Source: Chryseobacterium gleum (GTDB lineage: Bacteria; Bacteroidota; Bacteroidia; Flavobacteriales_C; GCA-002722245). From it: a stretch of 32,011 nucleotides of DNA. Positions 25,337 through 32,011 of the stretch are shown here, in pieces; positions within the stretch are counted from its first letter, which is position 1; every line of letters starts with the position of its first letter. Location of the stretch: contig CAMBXP010000023.1 of assembly GCA_945871895.1 (NCBI GenBank), positions 1 to 32,011 of the forward strand, given 5' to 3'. The notes under the pieces were generated by a model, which had not been told where the DNA came from, made no database searches, and saw only the letters and a list, made by a program, of their open reading frames with translations. A program made the position numbers and the translations under genes.

Positions 25337-25960
25337 ATGAAACTCATTCAAAAATATTTTCCCGATTTAACCCCTCTGCAGGTTCAACAGTTTGAACAAT
25401 GTCTTCCATTGTACACTTTATGGAACGAGCAAATTAATGTGATTTCGCGCAAAGACATTGAACATTTGTACGAACGTCACATCCTACATTCCTTAGCCAT
25501 CGCTAAAGTTATTCAATTTAAAAAAGGTACTAAAATAATGGATGTGGGCACCGGCGGTGGTTTTCCTGGCATTCCGTTGGCTATTTTATTTCCTGAGGTT
25601 GATTTCTTGTTGGTGGATTCTATCGGTAAGAAAATTAAGGTAGTGAATGAAGTGGCCTCTGCTATAGGATTGCAAAATTTAAGAGCATTGCACAGCAGAG
25701 CAGAAGGGGTTGATGAGAAGTTTGATTTTGTGGTGAGTAGAGCGGTTACAACGCTACCCGATTTTATGGTTTGGGTGCAAAACAAGTACTTGGTGAAGAG
25801 TTTTAATGATATGCCTAACGGACTTCTTTATCTCAAAGGAGGTAACCTCGATGAGGAAATTGCATCTGTAGTGAACAAAACAAAGCTTTTTAATATTAGC
25901 GATTTCTTTAGTGAAGAATTCTTCGACACAAAGAAAGTTGTGTATGTGAAAAGATTTTGA
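25337..25960 (+). CDS. rsmG: 16S rRNA m7G527 methyltransferase
   Basis: A 207-residue SAM-dependent methyltransferase, also called GidB, which modifies G527 of 16S rRNA. The SAM-binding loop IMDVGTGGGFPGIPLA is at about residues 69-84, followed by LLVDSIGKKIKVV with the acidic ribose-binding residue and VVSRAVTTLPD typical of RsmG. Length is normal for the family. It lies in the same direction as the sigma-factor gene but is separated from it by the TTCAATG hairpin repeat, which could affect its translation or transcription. The chosen ATG at 25337 gives MKLIQKYFPDLT, a typical RsmG beginning. Confidence 0.93.
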   Translation: MKLIQKYFPDLTPLQVQQFEQCLPLYTLWNEQINVISRKDIEHLYERHILHSLAIAKVIQFKKGTKIMDVGTGGGFPGIPLAILFPEVDFLLVDSIGKKIKVVNEVASAIGLQNLRALHSRAEGVDEKFDFVVSRAVTTLPDFMVWVQNKYLVKSFNDMPNGLLYLKGGNLDEEIASVVNKTKLFNISDFFSEEFFDTKKVVYVKRF

Positions 25961-25996
25961 GTATTTTTCAAATCTAAAACAACAAGACATTTTAAA

Positions 25997-26012
25997 GAAG
26001 AAAATTTTCTTC
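25997..26012. repeat. 16-bp perfect palindrome upstream of the FAD oxidoreductase
   Basis: GAAGAAAATTTTCTTC is perfectly self-complementary and lies 14 bases before the ATG at 26026. It has no loop, so as an RNA hairpin it would be poor; as DNA it could be an operator. It may also be a chance product of AT-rich sequence. Confidence 0.45.
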
Positions 26013-26025
26013 AACGATAAAGTTC

Positions 26026-27441
26026 ATGAAAGTAGCAGTTATTGGTGCTGGCCCCGCAGGTATGACCGCAGGATACGAGTTATCAAAAAAAATCAAACAG
26101 GTTGAGGTCTTTGAAGCAAGTTCATCTGTTGGTGGAATGTCTAAAACCATAGAACTGTGGAATCAGAAAGTAGATATTGGTCCGCATAGATTCTTCTCTT
26201 CCGACAATAGAATCAACGAATTGTGGCTTGAAGTAGTAGGCAGAGATTATGAAATGGTTGATCGTTTAACGCGCATTTATTACAACAAAAAGTTTTTCCA
26301 CTATCCTATCAAAGGAATGGATGCACTTAAGAATTTGGGGCTTATAGAAGCTGCGCGTTGCATGACCCATTACGGTCTGGAAAAAATAAGTCCAACAAAA
26401 GATATTTCGTCTTTTGAAGGTTGGGTAACCAATCGCTTTGGTAAAAGATTGTATCAAATTTTCTTTAAAACCTACACTGAGAAATTATGGGGTATACCGT
26501 GTAATGAATTAGATGCCGATTTTGCAGCGCAAAGAATTAAAAAATTTAGTTTAGGTGAAGCCGTTAAAACAGCTTTGTTTGGTAATAAGGGAGAGCACAA
26601 AACTTTGGTTGATCAATTTGCTTATCCGCACGGTGGAACAGGAATGGTGTACGAAAGAATGAGTGCTTTTGTGAAGACGCAAGGAGGTGAAGTTAATATA
26701 AGCACTCCTGTGCACCGCATCATTACTAAGAACAATAAAATTAAGGCATTAGAATTTGAGGACGGTACGGTGAAAGATTATGACCATGTGGTATCATCGA
26801 TGCCACTTACTTTAATGGTGCAACGTTTACCAGAAGTTCCCGATAAAGTAAACGAAGCTGCGGCGAGTTTGAAATTTAGAAATACCATCATCGTTTATTT
26901 GAATATAAATCAAAAAGATTTGTTTCCCGACAATTGGCTTTACATCCATTCAAATAAAATGAAAATGGGAAGACTTACCAACTTTAGAAATTGGGTGCCT
27001 CAGTTGTTTGGCAATGAAAATAGCACCATATGCGCTTTAGAATATTGGTGTTATGATGAAGATGATTTTTGGAAATGGGATGAGCAACAATTGATAGCTC
27101 TTGCCAAAGAAGAATTGCGTGAAACAGGATTGATTGGTGCTGCTCAAATTACTGCAGGTTCGGTATATAAAATTCCCCGTTGTTACCCTGTGTATTCATC
27201 GGGTTATCAGGCTAAGTTGAAGATTGTACAAGATTATTTATCTACTATTGAAAACCTTCATGTTATAGGTAGATACGGTGCTTTCAAATACAATAATCAA
27301 GATCATAGCATTTTGATGGGGATATTGGCCGCAGAAAATATCTTGGAGAATAAAAAACACAATTTGTGGGAAATCAATACCGATTACGATAGCTATCAAG
27401 AATCATCGGTAATTACCAAAACCGGATTGCAAAAGAAATAA
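26026..27441 (+). CDS. FAD-dependent oxidoreductase (UDP-galactopyranose mutase / protoporphyrinogen oxidase-like)
   Basis: A 471-residue flavoprotein. The dinucleotide fold is at the N-terminus (VAVIGAGPAGMTAGYELS, GxGxxG at 7-12), then VEVFEASSSVGGMSKT with the FAD ribose-binding Glu, and DIGPHRFFS, which resembles the UGM and amine-oxidase branch. Near the C-terminus, NLHVIGRYGAFKYNNQDHS forms the second FAD contact. Similar proteins are commonly found with glycosyltransferases in polysaccharide clusters; the substrate is unknown. It sits downstream of rsmG and a GT2 gene. Its stop shares one base with the start of a decayed membrane-glycosyltransferase gene (TAATG), evidence that the two once formed an operon. 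Confidence 0.85.
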   Translation: MKVAVIGAGPAGMTAGYELSKKIKQVEVFEASSSVGGMSKTIELWNQKVDIGPHRFFSSDNRINELWLEVVGRDYEMVDRLTRIYYNKKFFHYPIKGMDALKNLGLIEAARCMTHYGLEKISPTKDISSFEGWVTNRFGKRLYQIFFKTYTEKLWGIPCNELDADFAAQRIKKFSLGEAVKTALFGNKGEHKTLVDQFAYPHGGTGMVYERMSAFVKTQGGEVNISTPVHRIITKNNKIKALEFEDGTVKDYDHVVSSMPLTLMVQRLPEVPDKVNEAAASLKFRNTIIVYLNINQKDLFPDNWLYIHSNKMKMGRLTNFRNWVPQLFGNENSTICALEYWCYDEDDFWKWDEQQLIALAKEELRETGLIGAAQITAGSVYKIPRCYPVYSSGYQAKLKIVQDYLSTIENLHVIGRYGAFKYNNQDHSILMGILAAENILENKKHNLWEINTDYDSYQESSVITKTGLQKK

Positions 27442-27864
27442 TGAAATTGAAGGCGATTAACCTTACTATACTTTTCGTTCTTTTTGCTTTTTCTATTCTG
27501 GTGCGTTGAGACGCATCTTTCTTTTGTTCTCCTATATTTTTCTGTTCATGAATACCATGAAGTTAATAGTATGAAAGATTTTCCTTGGGAGCAATTGGAG
27601 ATGGGTGAGGTGATTAAAGCGAATACCTCGGCCGACGAAATAGTGTTTTCATCTAAAGAGCCTTGGCCAATGATGTTGTATTACGCTCAGCGACCCATAC
27701 TTTATAATCCAACTATTGAAGATGCTCTTAAAGTGGTTCAAGATATTAAGTAGCCTAAGTTTGCCTTTTTAAAATTAGAGGAAGATGGTAAGTATTTTCT
27801 TAGTTATGTAAACGACAAGGGCGAGGTATTGAAATCACAAGGATTTAAGTTTCGATTAAAGTGA
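27441..27864 (+). pseudogene. Remnant of a membrane (ArnT/PMT-type) glycosyltransferase
   Basis: The ATG at 27441 overlaps the previous stop. It opens a hydrophobic N-terminal helix (KLKAINLTILFVLFAFSILV) that ends at TGA 27507-27509. In another frame (+1 relative to the first) a second piece continues to TAG 27751-27753, and after it the same frame stays open to TGA 27862-27864. The second piece (LSFVLLYFSVHEYHEVNS, then GEVIKANTSADEIVFSSKEPW and MMLYYAQRPILYNPT) resembles the end of the last helices and the periplasmic C-terminal domain of ArnT/PMT-like transferases. The middle, normally some 300 residues, is missing. An internal deletion, a frame change and an amber codon therefore all affect this gene. 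The family call is by general resemblance. Confidence 0.7.
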
Positions 27865-29649
27865 TTAGCTAAATTGAATTTCGCTCAATCTTCTGTAAAC
27901 GCCACCTTCTTTTTGCGACAATTCGTGATGAGTTCCTTTCTCTACAATTTCTCCATTTTGCAGCACTAAAATCTGATTGGCATTTTTAATGGTAGATAAT
28001 CTGTGCGCTATCACAACAGAGGTTCTGTTTTTCATCAAGTTATCTAAAGCCTCCTGCACCAGTTGTTCCGATTCAGAATCGAGGGCACTTGTAGCCTCAT
28101 CTAAAATTAAAATGGTAGGATTTTTCAAAACTGCACGAGCAATAGCGATGCGCTGCTTTTGTCCACCCGACAATTGAATTCCTCTGTCACCCACCAAGGT
28201 GCTGTATCCTTCAGGGAATCCAGTAACGAAATTGTGCGCATTGGCTTTCTTTGCAGCTTCTATAACCTCTTCTTTGCTTGCCGCGGGTTTGCCGTAGCGA
28301 ATATTTTCTTCGATGCTGCCACCAAATAAAATTACATCTTGAGGAACATAAGCGATATTGCTTCGAAGTTCACTTAAATCGTAATCTTTTTTTTCTTTTC
28401 CATCAAACAATATAACTCCTTCGCTTGCCTCGTAAAAACCTAGTAGGAGAGAGGCTAAGGTTGATTTTCCTGATCCTGAAGACCCTACCAAAGCTACTGT
28501 TTCTCCGTGATTGATCTTCAAATTCAATTTGTTTAATACCAAAACATTCTCGCGGGTTTCGTAGCGGAATGACACATCTTTAAGTTCAATATCTCCCTTT
28601 AAGGGGTGATTAGAGATTACAGAGTGAGAGGTGTTTACAGGTTCCAATGTTTCTTGCATCATGCTCATTAAATTCTCCGTAGCGCCCAATGATTGTTGAA
28701 TCTTTGACTATAAGTCAGGGATTGATCCAATAGATGTTCCTAACATCACAGTTAAAAATAAAAACTGAAAAAAATGAGCTTGTTCTAAATCACCCGATTT
28801 CACTTGTTCAATACCTTGCCACATAATAAATACAATAGCGCCAAACATTACTACCATGATAAAAGCGATGAAGAGTCCGCGCCATAGCGCTGATTTCATC
28901 GATTGTTTTTTAATTTCATCTACCGTTTTTTTATAAGAGCTGATTTCAAAAAACTCGTTGGTGTATGCTTTAAGATTTTTAATTCCCATCAATGCTTCTT
29001 CTACCACAGAGTTGGATTTGGCTGCTTCATCTTGAGCAGCTCTTGATAGTTTCTTAATGTATTTGCCAAATATCATAGCAACAATAGCTACAATTGGAAT
29101 TACAGAAAGCATGATTAAAGCCAGTTTAGTGCTGTAAATAAAAATGATAACAACGCTAAATGCCACTACTATAAGTTGCCGAATAAACTCAGCTATGCTT
29201 GTGGTTAAAGTTTCTTCAATCATATTAGTATCCGTCGCTATTCTAGAAGTTAATTCACCCACCTTATTTTTATCGAAGAATGATATAGGTGAACTCACCA
29301 AGTGAGTAAATGCCGCCAAGCGCAAATCGCGCAAGGTGCCTTGTGTTACTAAACTAAACAAATACACTCTGAAGAAAGAGAATACGGCCAGAGCAGGCAT
29401 CAAAATAGCTAAGGTGATAAGCACACCATACACGGTATCGGTAGCGCCAAATTCAAATTCAAAAGGAACATTGCTTGCGTAATCACTTCCAAGCAGTTTG
29501 GCAATGAGCATTGGCATGGCTACTGAAATTAAAGATGTACCCACTAAAAACACAAAACCTAAAGCGTATTGAGGGTAATAGGGTTTTATAAAAGAGAGAA
29601 AACTCTTTGCTTTTTTAAAATCAACTTTGGGTCTTTTTTCGCGCGCCAT
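27865..29649 (-). pseudogene. MsbA-like ABC exporter interrupted by one in-frame amber codon
   Basis: Reading from ATG 29649, the first 313 codons form an ABC exporter membrane domain (coupling-type segment VGELTSRIATDTNMIEE, about six helices). Codon 314 is TAG (28710-28708). The next 280 codons continue in the same frame without further damage: SKIQQSLGATENLM, then a complete nucleotide-binding domain with Walker A GSSGSGKST, Q-loop VPQD, signature LSGGQKQR, Walker B ILILDEATSALD and the H-loop AHRLST. The total of 594 codons is the normal half-transporter length. A tyrosine codon at the amber site would restore it. Candidate explanations are a recent nonsense mutation, a sequencing error, suppression, or reinitiation at ATG 28668. 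The substrate may be lipid A or another lipid. Confidence 0.85.
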
Positions 29650-29654
29650 GGGCG

Positions 29655-29662
29655 CAAAGATA
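29655..29662 (-). promoter_or_regulatory. ABC exporter promoter -7 element TATCTTTG
   Basis: TATCTTTG on the minus strand (29662 to 29655) ends five bases before ATG 29649. It is identical to the elements at 11664 and 29710. No -33 TTTG is found at the expected distance. Its persistence fits a recent loss of the coding frame downstream. Confidence 0.4.
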
Positions 29663-29709
29663 TTTCAAATGTGGGTTAATATGTCATGGATGTGTTATTT
29701 TCTAAACAT

Positions 29710-29717
29710 TATCTTTG
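29710..29717 (+). promoter_or_regulatory. MFS transporter promoter -7 element TATCTTTG
   Basis: An exact TAnnTTTG match about 76 bases upstream of the transporter start, with only a weak -33 candidate. The predicted leader of about 70 nt contains the hairpin at 29735-29750 and the inverted repeat at 29767-29796. Confidence 0.45.
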
Positions 29718-29734
29718 TGAAATAGATAAAGACT

Positions 29735-29750
29735 ATCTTCAAAAGAAGAT
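29735..29750 (+). repeat. Small hairpin in the MFS leader
   Basis: ATCTTC and GAAGAT form a 6-bp stem with an AAAA loop within the predicted leader. Too short to be meaningful alone; noted because a second, larger inverted repeat follows it directly before the start codon. Confidence 0.4.
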
Positions 29751-29766
29751 TGGTTATTTAATTGTA

Positions 29767-29796
29767 CATACATTTACTGTCTAAATAAAATGTATG
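29767..29796 (+). promoter_or_regulatory. Inverted repeat that includes the MFS start codon
   Basis: CATACATTT (29767-29775) and AAATGTATG (29788-29796) are perfect complements separated by 12 bases. The last three bases of the right arm are the ATG start. As DNA it looks like a dimeric-regulator operator; as RNA the 9-bp stem would hide the start codon. Either would regulate the transporter. No regulator gene is next to it. Confidence 0.6.
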
Positions 29797-31041
29797 CAAG
29801 AAGCGTCTGTCGAAAAAGCAAAATTTACCAAGTATCAAATTTTCATCATTGTAGTATTGGCTATACTTCAATTTTCTGTAGTGTTAGATTTTATGATTCT
29901 TTCTCCGTTAGGGTATATCTTAATGCCCGAATTAAAAATTGATACTGCGCAATTCGGTTGGGTAGTTTCTGCTTATGCTTTTAGTGCTTTTGCTTCGGGA
30001 TTACTGGCAGCTGGTTTCGCCGATAAGTTTGACAGAAAGAAATTGTTGTTGTTTTTCTACGCAGGTTTTATTGGAGGCACATTGCTATGCGGTATTGCCG
30101 ATACTTATTCGTTTTTACTTTTTGCGCGTGTAGTTACAGGCTTGTTTGGCGGTGTTATTGCATCTATAGTGATGTCGATTGTTACAGATATGTTTCAATT
30201 GCAAGTGCGAGGTAGAGTAATGGGGCTCATTCAAATGGCCTTTGCGGCTAGTCAGGTTTTAGGTATACCTGCCGGTTTAGTCTTAGCAGGCCGTTGGAAC
30301 TGGCATTTTCCATTTATCATGATAGTAGTGATTAGCGCATTGTTGTTTGCTGTTTTGGCTTTTTATTTAAAGCCTATCGACGACCATCTTAAAATTAAAA
30401 CCGATAAAAATGCTTTTATGCACTTGCTGCATGTTGTCTCTAGAACTCGCTATTTAAAAGCTTTTGCGGCTACTACTTTGTTGGCTACTGGTGGTTATAT
30501 GTTAATGCCTTTTGGAAGTGATTATGCTGTGCACAATTTAGGCTTAGATGAAAAGAATGAATTACCACTTTTGTATTTGTATACAGGCGTAGCAACTATT
30601 TTTGTAATGCCTTTAGCAGGTTTTTTAAGCGATAAAGTAGGCAAATACAAAGTGTTTTTTGTTGGTTCTGTACTTAGTATCGGCATGCTGCTTATCTACT
30701 GCAATTTGGATGTAACTCCATTCGTGTGGATTGTAGTTCTTAATATCGTTTTATTTATTGGTATTATGAGCAGAATTGCTCCAGCCCAAGCATTAATGTC
30801 GGCAATTCCCGAGCCTCAAGACAGGGGTGCCTTCATGAGTGTGAATTCATCTATTCAGCAATTGTCGGGAGGTATTTCTTCTATTATTGCCGGACTCATC
30901 GTAATTAAGATGCCAAATAAGTCATTGGGGAATTATGATGTTTTAGGTTATGTAGTGACAGGCGCCATCATTATTACATTGGTGCTGATGTATGTAGTGC
31001 ACAAGATGGTGCAAAAAACAGAAAAGCCATCCGTCAACTAA
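29794..31041 (+). CDS. Major facilitator superfamily (DHA1-like) transporter
   Basis: A 415-residue inner-membrane transporter with about 12 helices. N-terminal half: the first helix contains LAILQFSVVLDFMILSPLG, then the loop 2-3 motif A appears as GFADKFDRKKLL, followed by LFARVVTGLFGGVIAS and RGRVMGLIQMAFAASQVLGIP (motif C-like region). The second half repeats motif A as GFLSDKVGKYKVFF. This pattern suits drug/metabolite-proton antiporters; the substrate is unknown. The start at 29794 lies in an inverted repeat. The last codons are part of a terminator stem shared with the convergent gene. Confidence 0.88.
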   Translation: MQEASVEKAKFTKYQIFIIVVLAILQFSVVLDFMILSPLGYILMPELKIDTAQFGWVVSAYAFSAFASGLLAAGFADKFDRKKLLLFFYAGFIGGTLLCGIADTYSFLLFARVVTGLFGGVIASIVMSIVTDMFQLQVRGRVMGLIQMAFAASQVLGIPAGLVLAGRWNWHFPFIMIVVISALLFAVLAFYLKPIDDHLKIKTDKNAFMHLLHVVSRTRYLKAFAATTLLATGGYMLMPFGSDYAVHNLGLDEKNELPLLYLYTGVATIFVMPLAGFLSDKVGKYKVFFVGSVLSIGMLLIYCNLDVTPFVWIVVLNIVLFIGIMSRIAPAQALMSAIPEPQDRGAFMSVNSSIQQLSGGISSIIAGLIVIKMPNKSLGNYDVLGYVVTGAIIITLVLMYVVHKMVQKTEKPSVN

Positions 31042-31062
31042 CGAATGGCTTTTCTGTTTTTT
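31013..31062. terminator. Bidirectional intrinsic terminator overlapping the MFS stop codon
   Basis: An 18-bp perfect stem (31013-31030 with 31045-31062), extended after a mismatch by CGT/ACG, with A-runs on one side and T-runs on the other (ACAGAAAAGCCAT and its complement). The left arm encodes the last residues of the MFS protein, and the stop codon TAA lies in and next to the loop. Because both ends carry A/T runs, it can end transcription from both convergent genes. Confidence 0.9.
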
Positions 31063-31071
31063 GAGAATTCA

Positions 31072-31797
31072 TTAAAACATAATAAACGCTCTTCTTTTAC
31101 ATTTCGATTTTGCAAAATAGCCAAAATCTAAGTTGAATTCCATCATCAACATTGCTGTAATAGGAATTGTTGAAGCATAAGCCGTGTAGCTTGATGCGTA
31201 TTCGGAACTCTTAAGAGGATAAAAATTTGTTTGGCCTTTGCCACCAACAGAAGTGATAATATCTGTGGGATTAAAGGTAAATCTCACCCCCAATGTGCCA
31301 TAAAAACTATTCATTCCAAATAAGTAGTGGCCGAATCCAAACAATACATTGGTGTACGTTGATTTAAAGTTTTCTGCAACATCGGTTCCAGCTTCGTCTT
31401 TCACCTTTTGCACAAAACTAAATTGGGGTCCAATTTCAAAGAAATTGCCATTTTCGCCATTTTTTCTAAACAACAAAGGCACGTCATAAATGTTAAAAGT
31501 TATTTTTCTATTCACTTCGGCACTCGCCAAGTTGGTAAACTTGTAGGTTTGCGACACTAAATTTGAGTAAATGAACTCGGCAGAAACAGCATAAGTTTCG
31601 TTGAAATTTACACTAATTTTTCCACCAAAGGCATAAGATGGATTTAAGCCATAACTTATTTTGTTGTCGTTCATCATTATTTTATTGAACAACCAAGTTC
31701 CACCAAATCCTGCTTTAGCACCAAAATCAAAAAACATTTGCGCTTTGCTAAATTGACAAAGGCTTAAAAACAGGCTTAAAAAAAGTATTTTTCTCAT
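31072..31797 (-). CDS. Outer-membrane beta-barrel protein of unknown function
   Basis: A 241-residue exported protein. It has a signal peptide (1-19, SKA-Q), then alternating hydrophobic and polar strands with many aromatic and glycine residues (FDFGAKAGFGGTWLF, YAFGGKISVNF, YAVSAEFIYSN, FYGTLGVRFTF). About eight strands are plausible, as in PorT/OMP beta-brl_2-type barrels of Bacteroidota. The end is unusual: after the last strand (MMEFNLDFGYF) comes a basic tail KSKCKRRAFIMF. No clear promoter was found upstream. Its function is unknown, and it is not obviously related to the neighbouring fabG or MFS genes. Confidence 0.75.
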   Translation of the reverse strand: MRKILFLSLFLSLCQFSKAQMFFDFGAKAGFGGTWLFNKIMMNDNKISYGLNPSYAFGGKISVNFNETYAVSAEFIYSNLVSQTYKFTNLASAEVNRKITFNIYDVPLLFRKNGENGNFFEIGPQFSFVQKVKDEAGTDVAENFKSTYTNVLFGFGHYLFGMNSFYGTLGVRFTFNPTDIITSVGGKGQTNFYPLKSSEYASSYTAYASTIPITAMLMMEFNLDFGYFAKSKCKRRAFIMF

Positions 31798-31804
31798 ATA
31801 TTTG
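31797..31804 (+). promoter_or_regulatory. Possible fabG promoter -7 element TATATTTG
   Basis: TATATTTG is an exact TAnnTTTG match about 74 bases before the fabG ATG, without a recognisable -33 box. It touches the start codon of the divergent barrel gene. Confidence 0.3.
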
Positions 31805-31877
31805 AATTTCGAGAGCCAATAATAGCATTTATTGTCTCATAGTCAAAATCTACAGAATACATTAAAGTTAAATTATT

Positions 31878-32011
31878 ATGGGTTTATTAGAAGGAAAAGT
31901 TGCTATTGTTACAGGCGCTTCAAGAGGTATAGGAAGAGCCATTGCTATGAAATTTGCTCAAAATGGAGCTACAGTTGCTTTCACTTATTTATCATCTGAA
32001 GAAAAAGCTCG
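31878..32011 (+). CDS. fabG: 3-oxoacyl-ACP reductase, 5' part only (cut by window end)
   Basis: The first 44 residues of a short-chain dehydrogenase/reductase, beginning [20 protein letters not shown] with the TGxxxGxG cofactor-binding motif (TGASRGIG), followed by [17 protein letters not shown]. This beginning is typical of FabG, the NADPH-dependent reductase of fatty-acid elongation, but other SDR enzymes cannot be excluded from so short a piece. The rest of the gene lies beyond the window. Confidence 0.8.
   Translation, partial: MGLLEGKVAIVTGASRGIGRAIAMKFAQNGATVAFTYLSSEEKA

Noticed and set aside
25997..26012. Palindrome GAAGAAAATTTTCTTC as the rsmG terminator
   Set aside because: There is no loop and no T-run after it; at most it is an operator-like site or a chance AT-rich palindrome.
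27751..28710. Amber (TAG) recoding as a sense codon, suggested by two in-frame TAG codons in neighbouring genes
   Set aside because: Several intact genes here end normally in TAG (PorP-OmpA, mgsA, tgt, GT2), and at the GT2 gene the TAG is needed to separate overlapping genes. One of the two genes also has a deletion and a frame change, so decay explains it better.
1..32011. Integrated phage, transposon or defence island
   Set aside because: No integrase, transposase, tRNA attachment site, phage structural gene or restriction gene is visible; most genes are ordinary chromosomal ones.

Overview
The window looks like a Bacteroidota chromosome. Evidence: secreted proteins carrying type IX secretion system (T9SS) C-terminal sorting domains (type A and type B), a PorP/SprF-family protein, PKD and SprB-type repeats, no obvious Shine-Dalgarno sequences, and several promoter elements of the Bacteroidota form TAnnTTTG (once with TTTG 21 nt upstream). 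The DNA is AT-rich. The order cannot be fixed from this window. There are about 20 intact genes, two broken genes and two genes cut by the window edges. I see no tRNA, rRNA, CRISPR array or transposase.

Left part (1-10.6 kb, + strand): a partial gene tail and an intergenic duplication are followed by a tight run of five genes joined by 1-4 nt overlaps, except for a 47-nt gap before the large adhesin. They encode a phosphohexomutase, a DUF2279 envelope protein, a 1426-aa multidomain adhesin (cadherin-like, Ig, PKD and SprB repeats, type A sorting domain), a 680-aa PKD protein with a type B (CHU_C) sorting domain, and a PorP/SprF barrel fused through a coiled-coil linker to an OmpA peptidoglycan-binding domain. 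The last two look like a dedicated secretion pair: type B cargo plus its own SprF-like partner, here physically tethered to peptidoglycan. This is the most interesting part of the window.

Middle (10.6-21.2 kb): menE (menaquinone synthesis, -) diverges from an RND/MMPL exporter (+). A monocistronic 162-aa unknown protein follows, with a good promoter and a strong terminator. A large inverted repeat separates it from a bifunctional (p)ppGpp synthetase/hydrolase (-). Next come a T9SS-secreted GH18 chitinase with a degenerate catalytic motif, methylglyoxal synthase and a tandem universal-stress protein.

Right part (21.2-32 kb): tgt and an LptF/G permease overlap in one operon (-). A + strand cluster holds a GT2 glycosyltransferase, an ECF sigma factor, a 7-bp tandem repeat with a matching inverted arm, rsmG, a UGM-like FAD oxidoreductase and the decayed remnant of a membrane glycosyltransferase. 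Facing that remnant is an ABC exporter interrupted by one in-frame amber codon. An MFS transporter whose start codon lies in an inverted repeat, an outer-membrane barrel and the start of fabG end the window.

No completely new multi-gene system is evident. The best candidates for follow-up are the PorP-OmpA secretion cassette, the divergent active-site motif of the chitinase, the tandem-repeat hairpin upstream of rsmG, the adjacent amber-interrupted genes, and the recurring promoter elements 5-7 nt from start codons.
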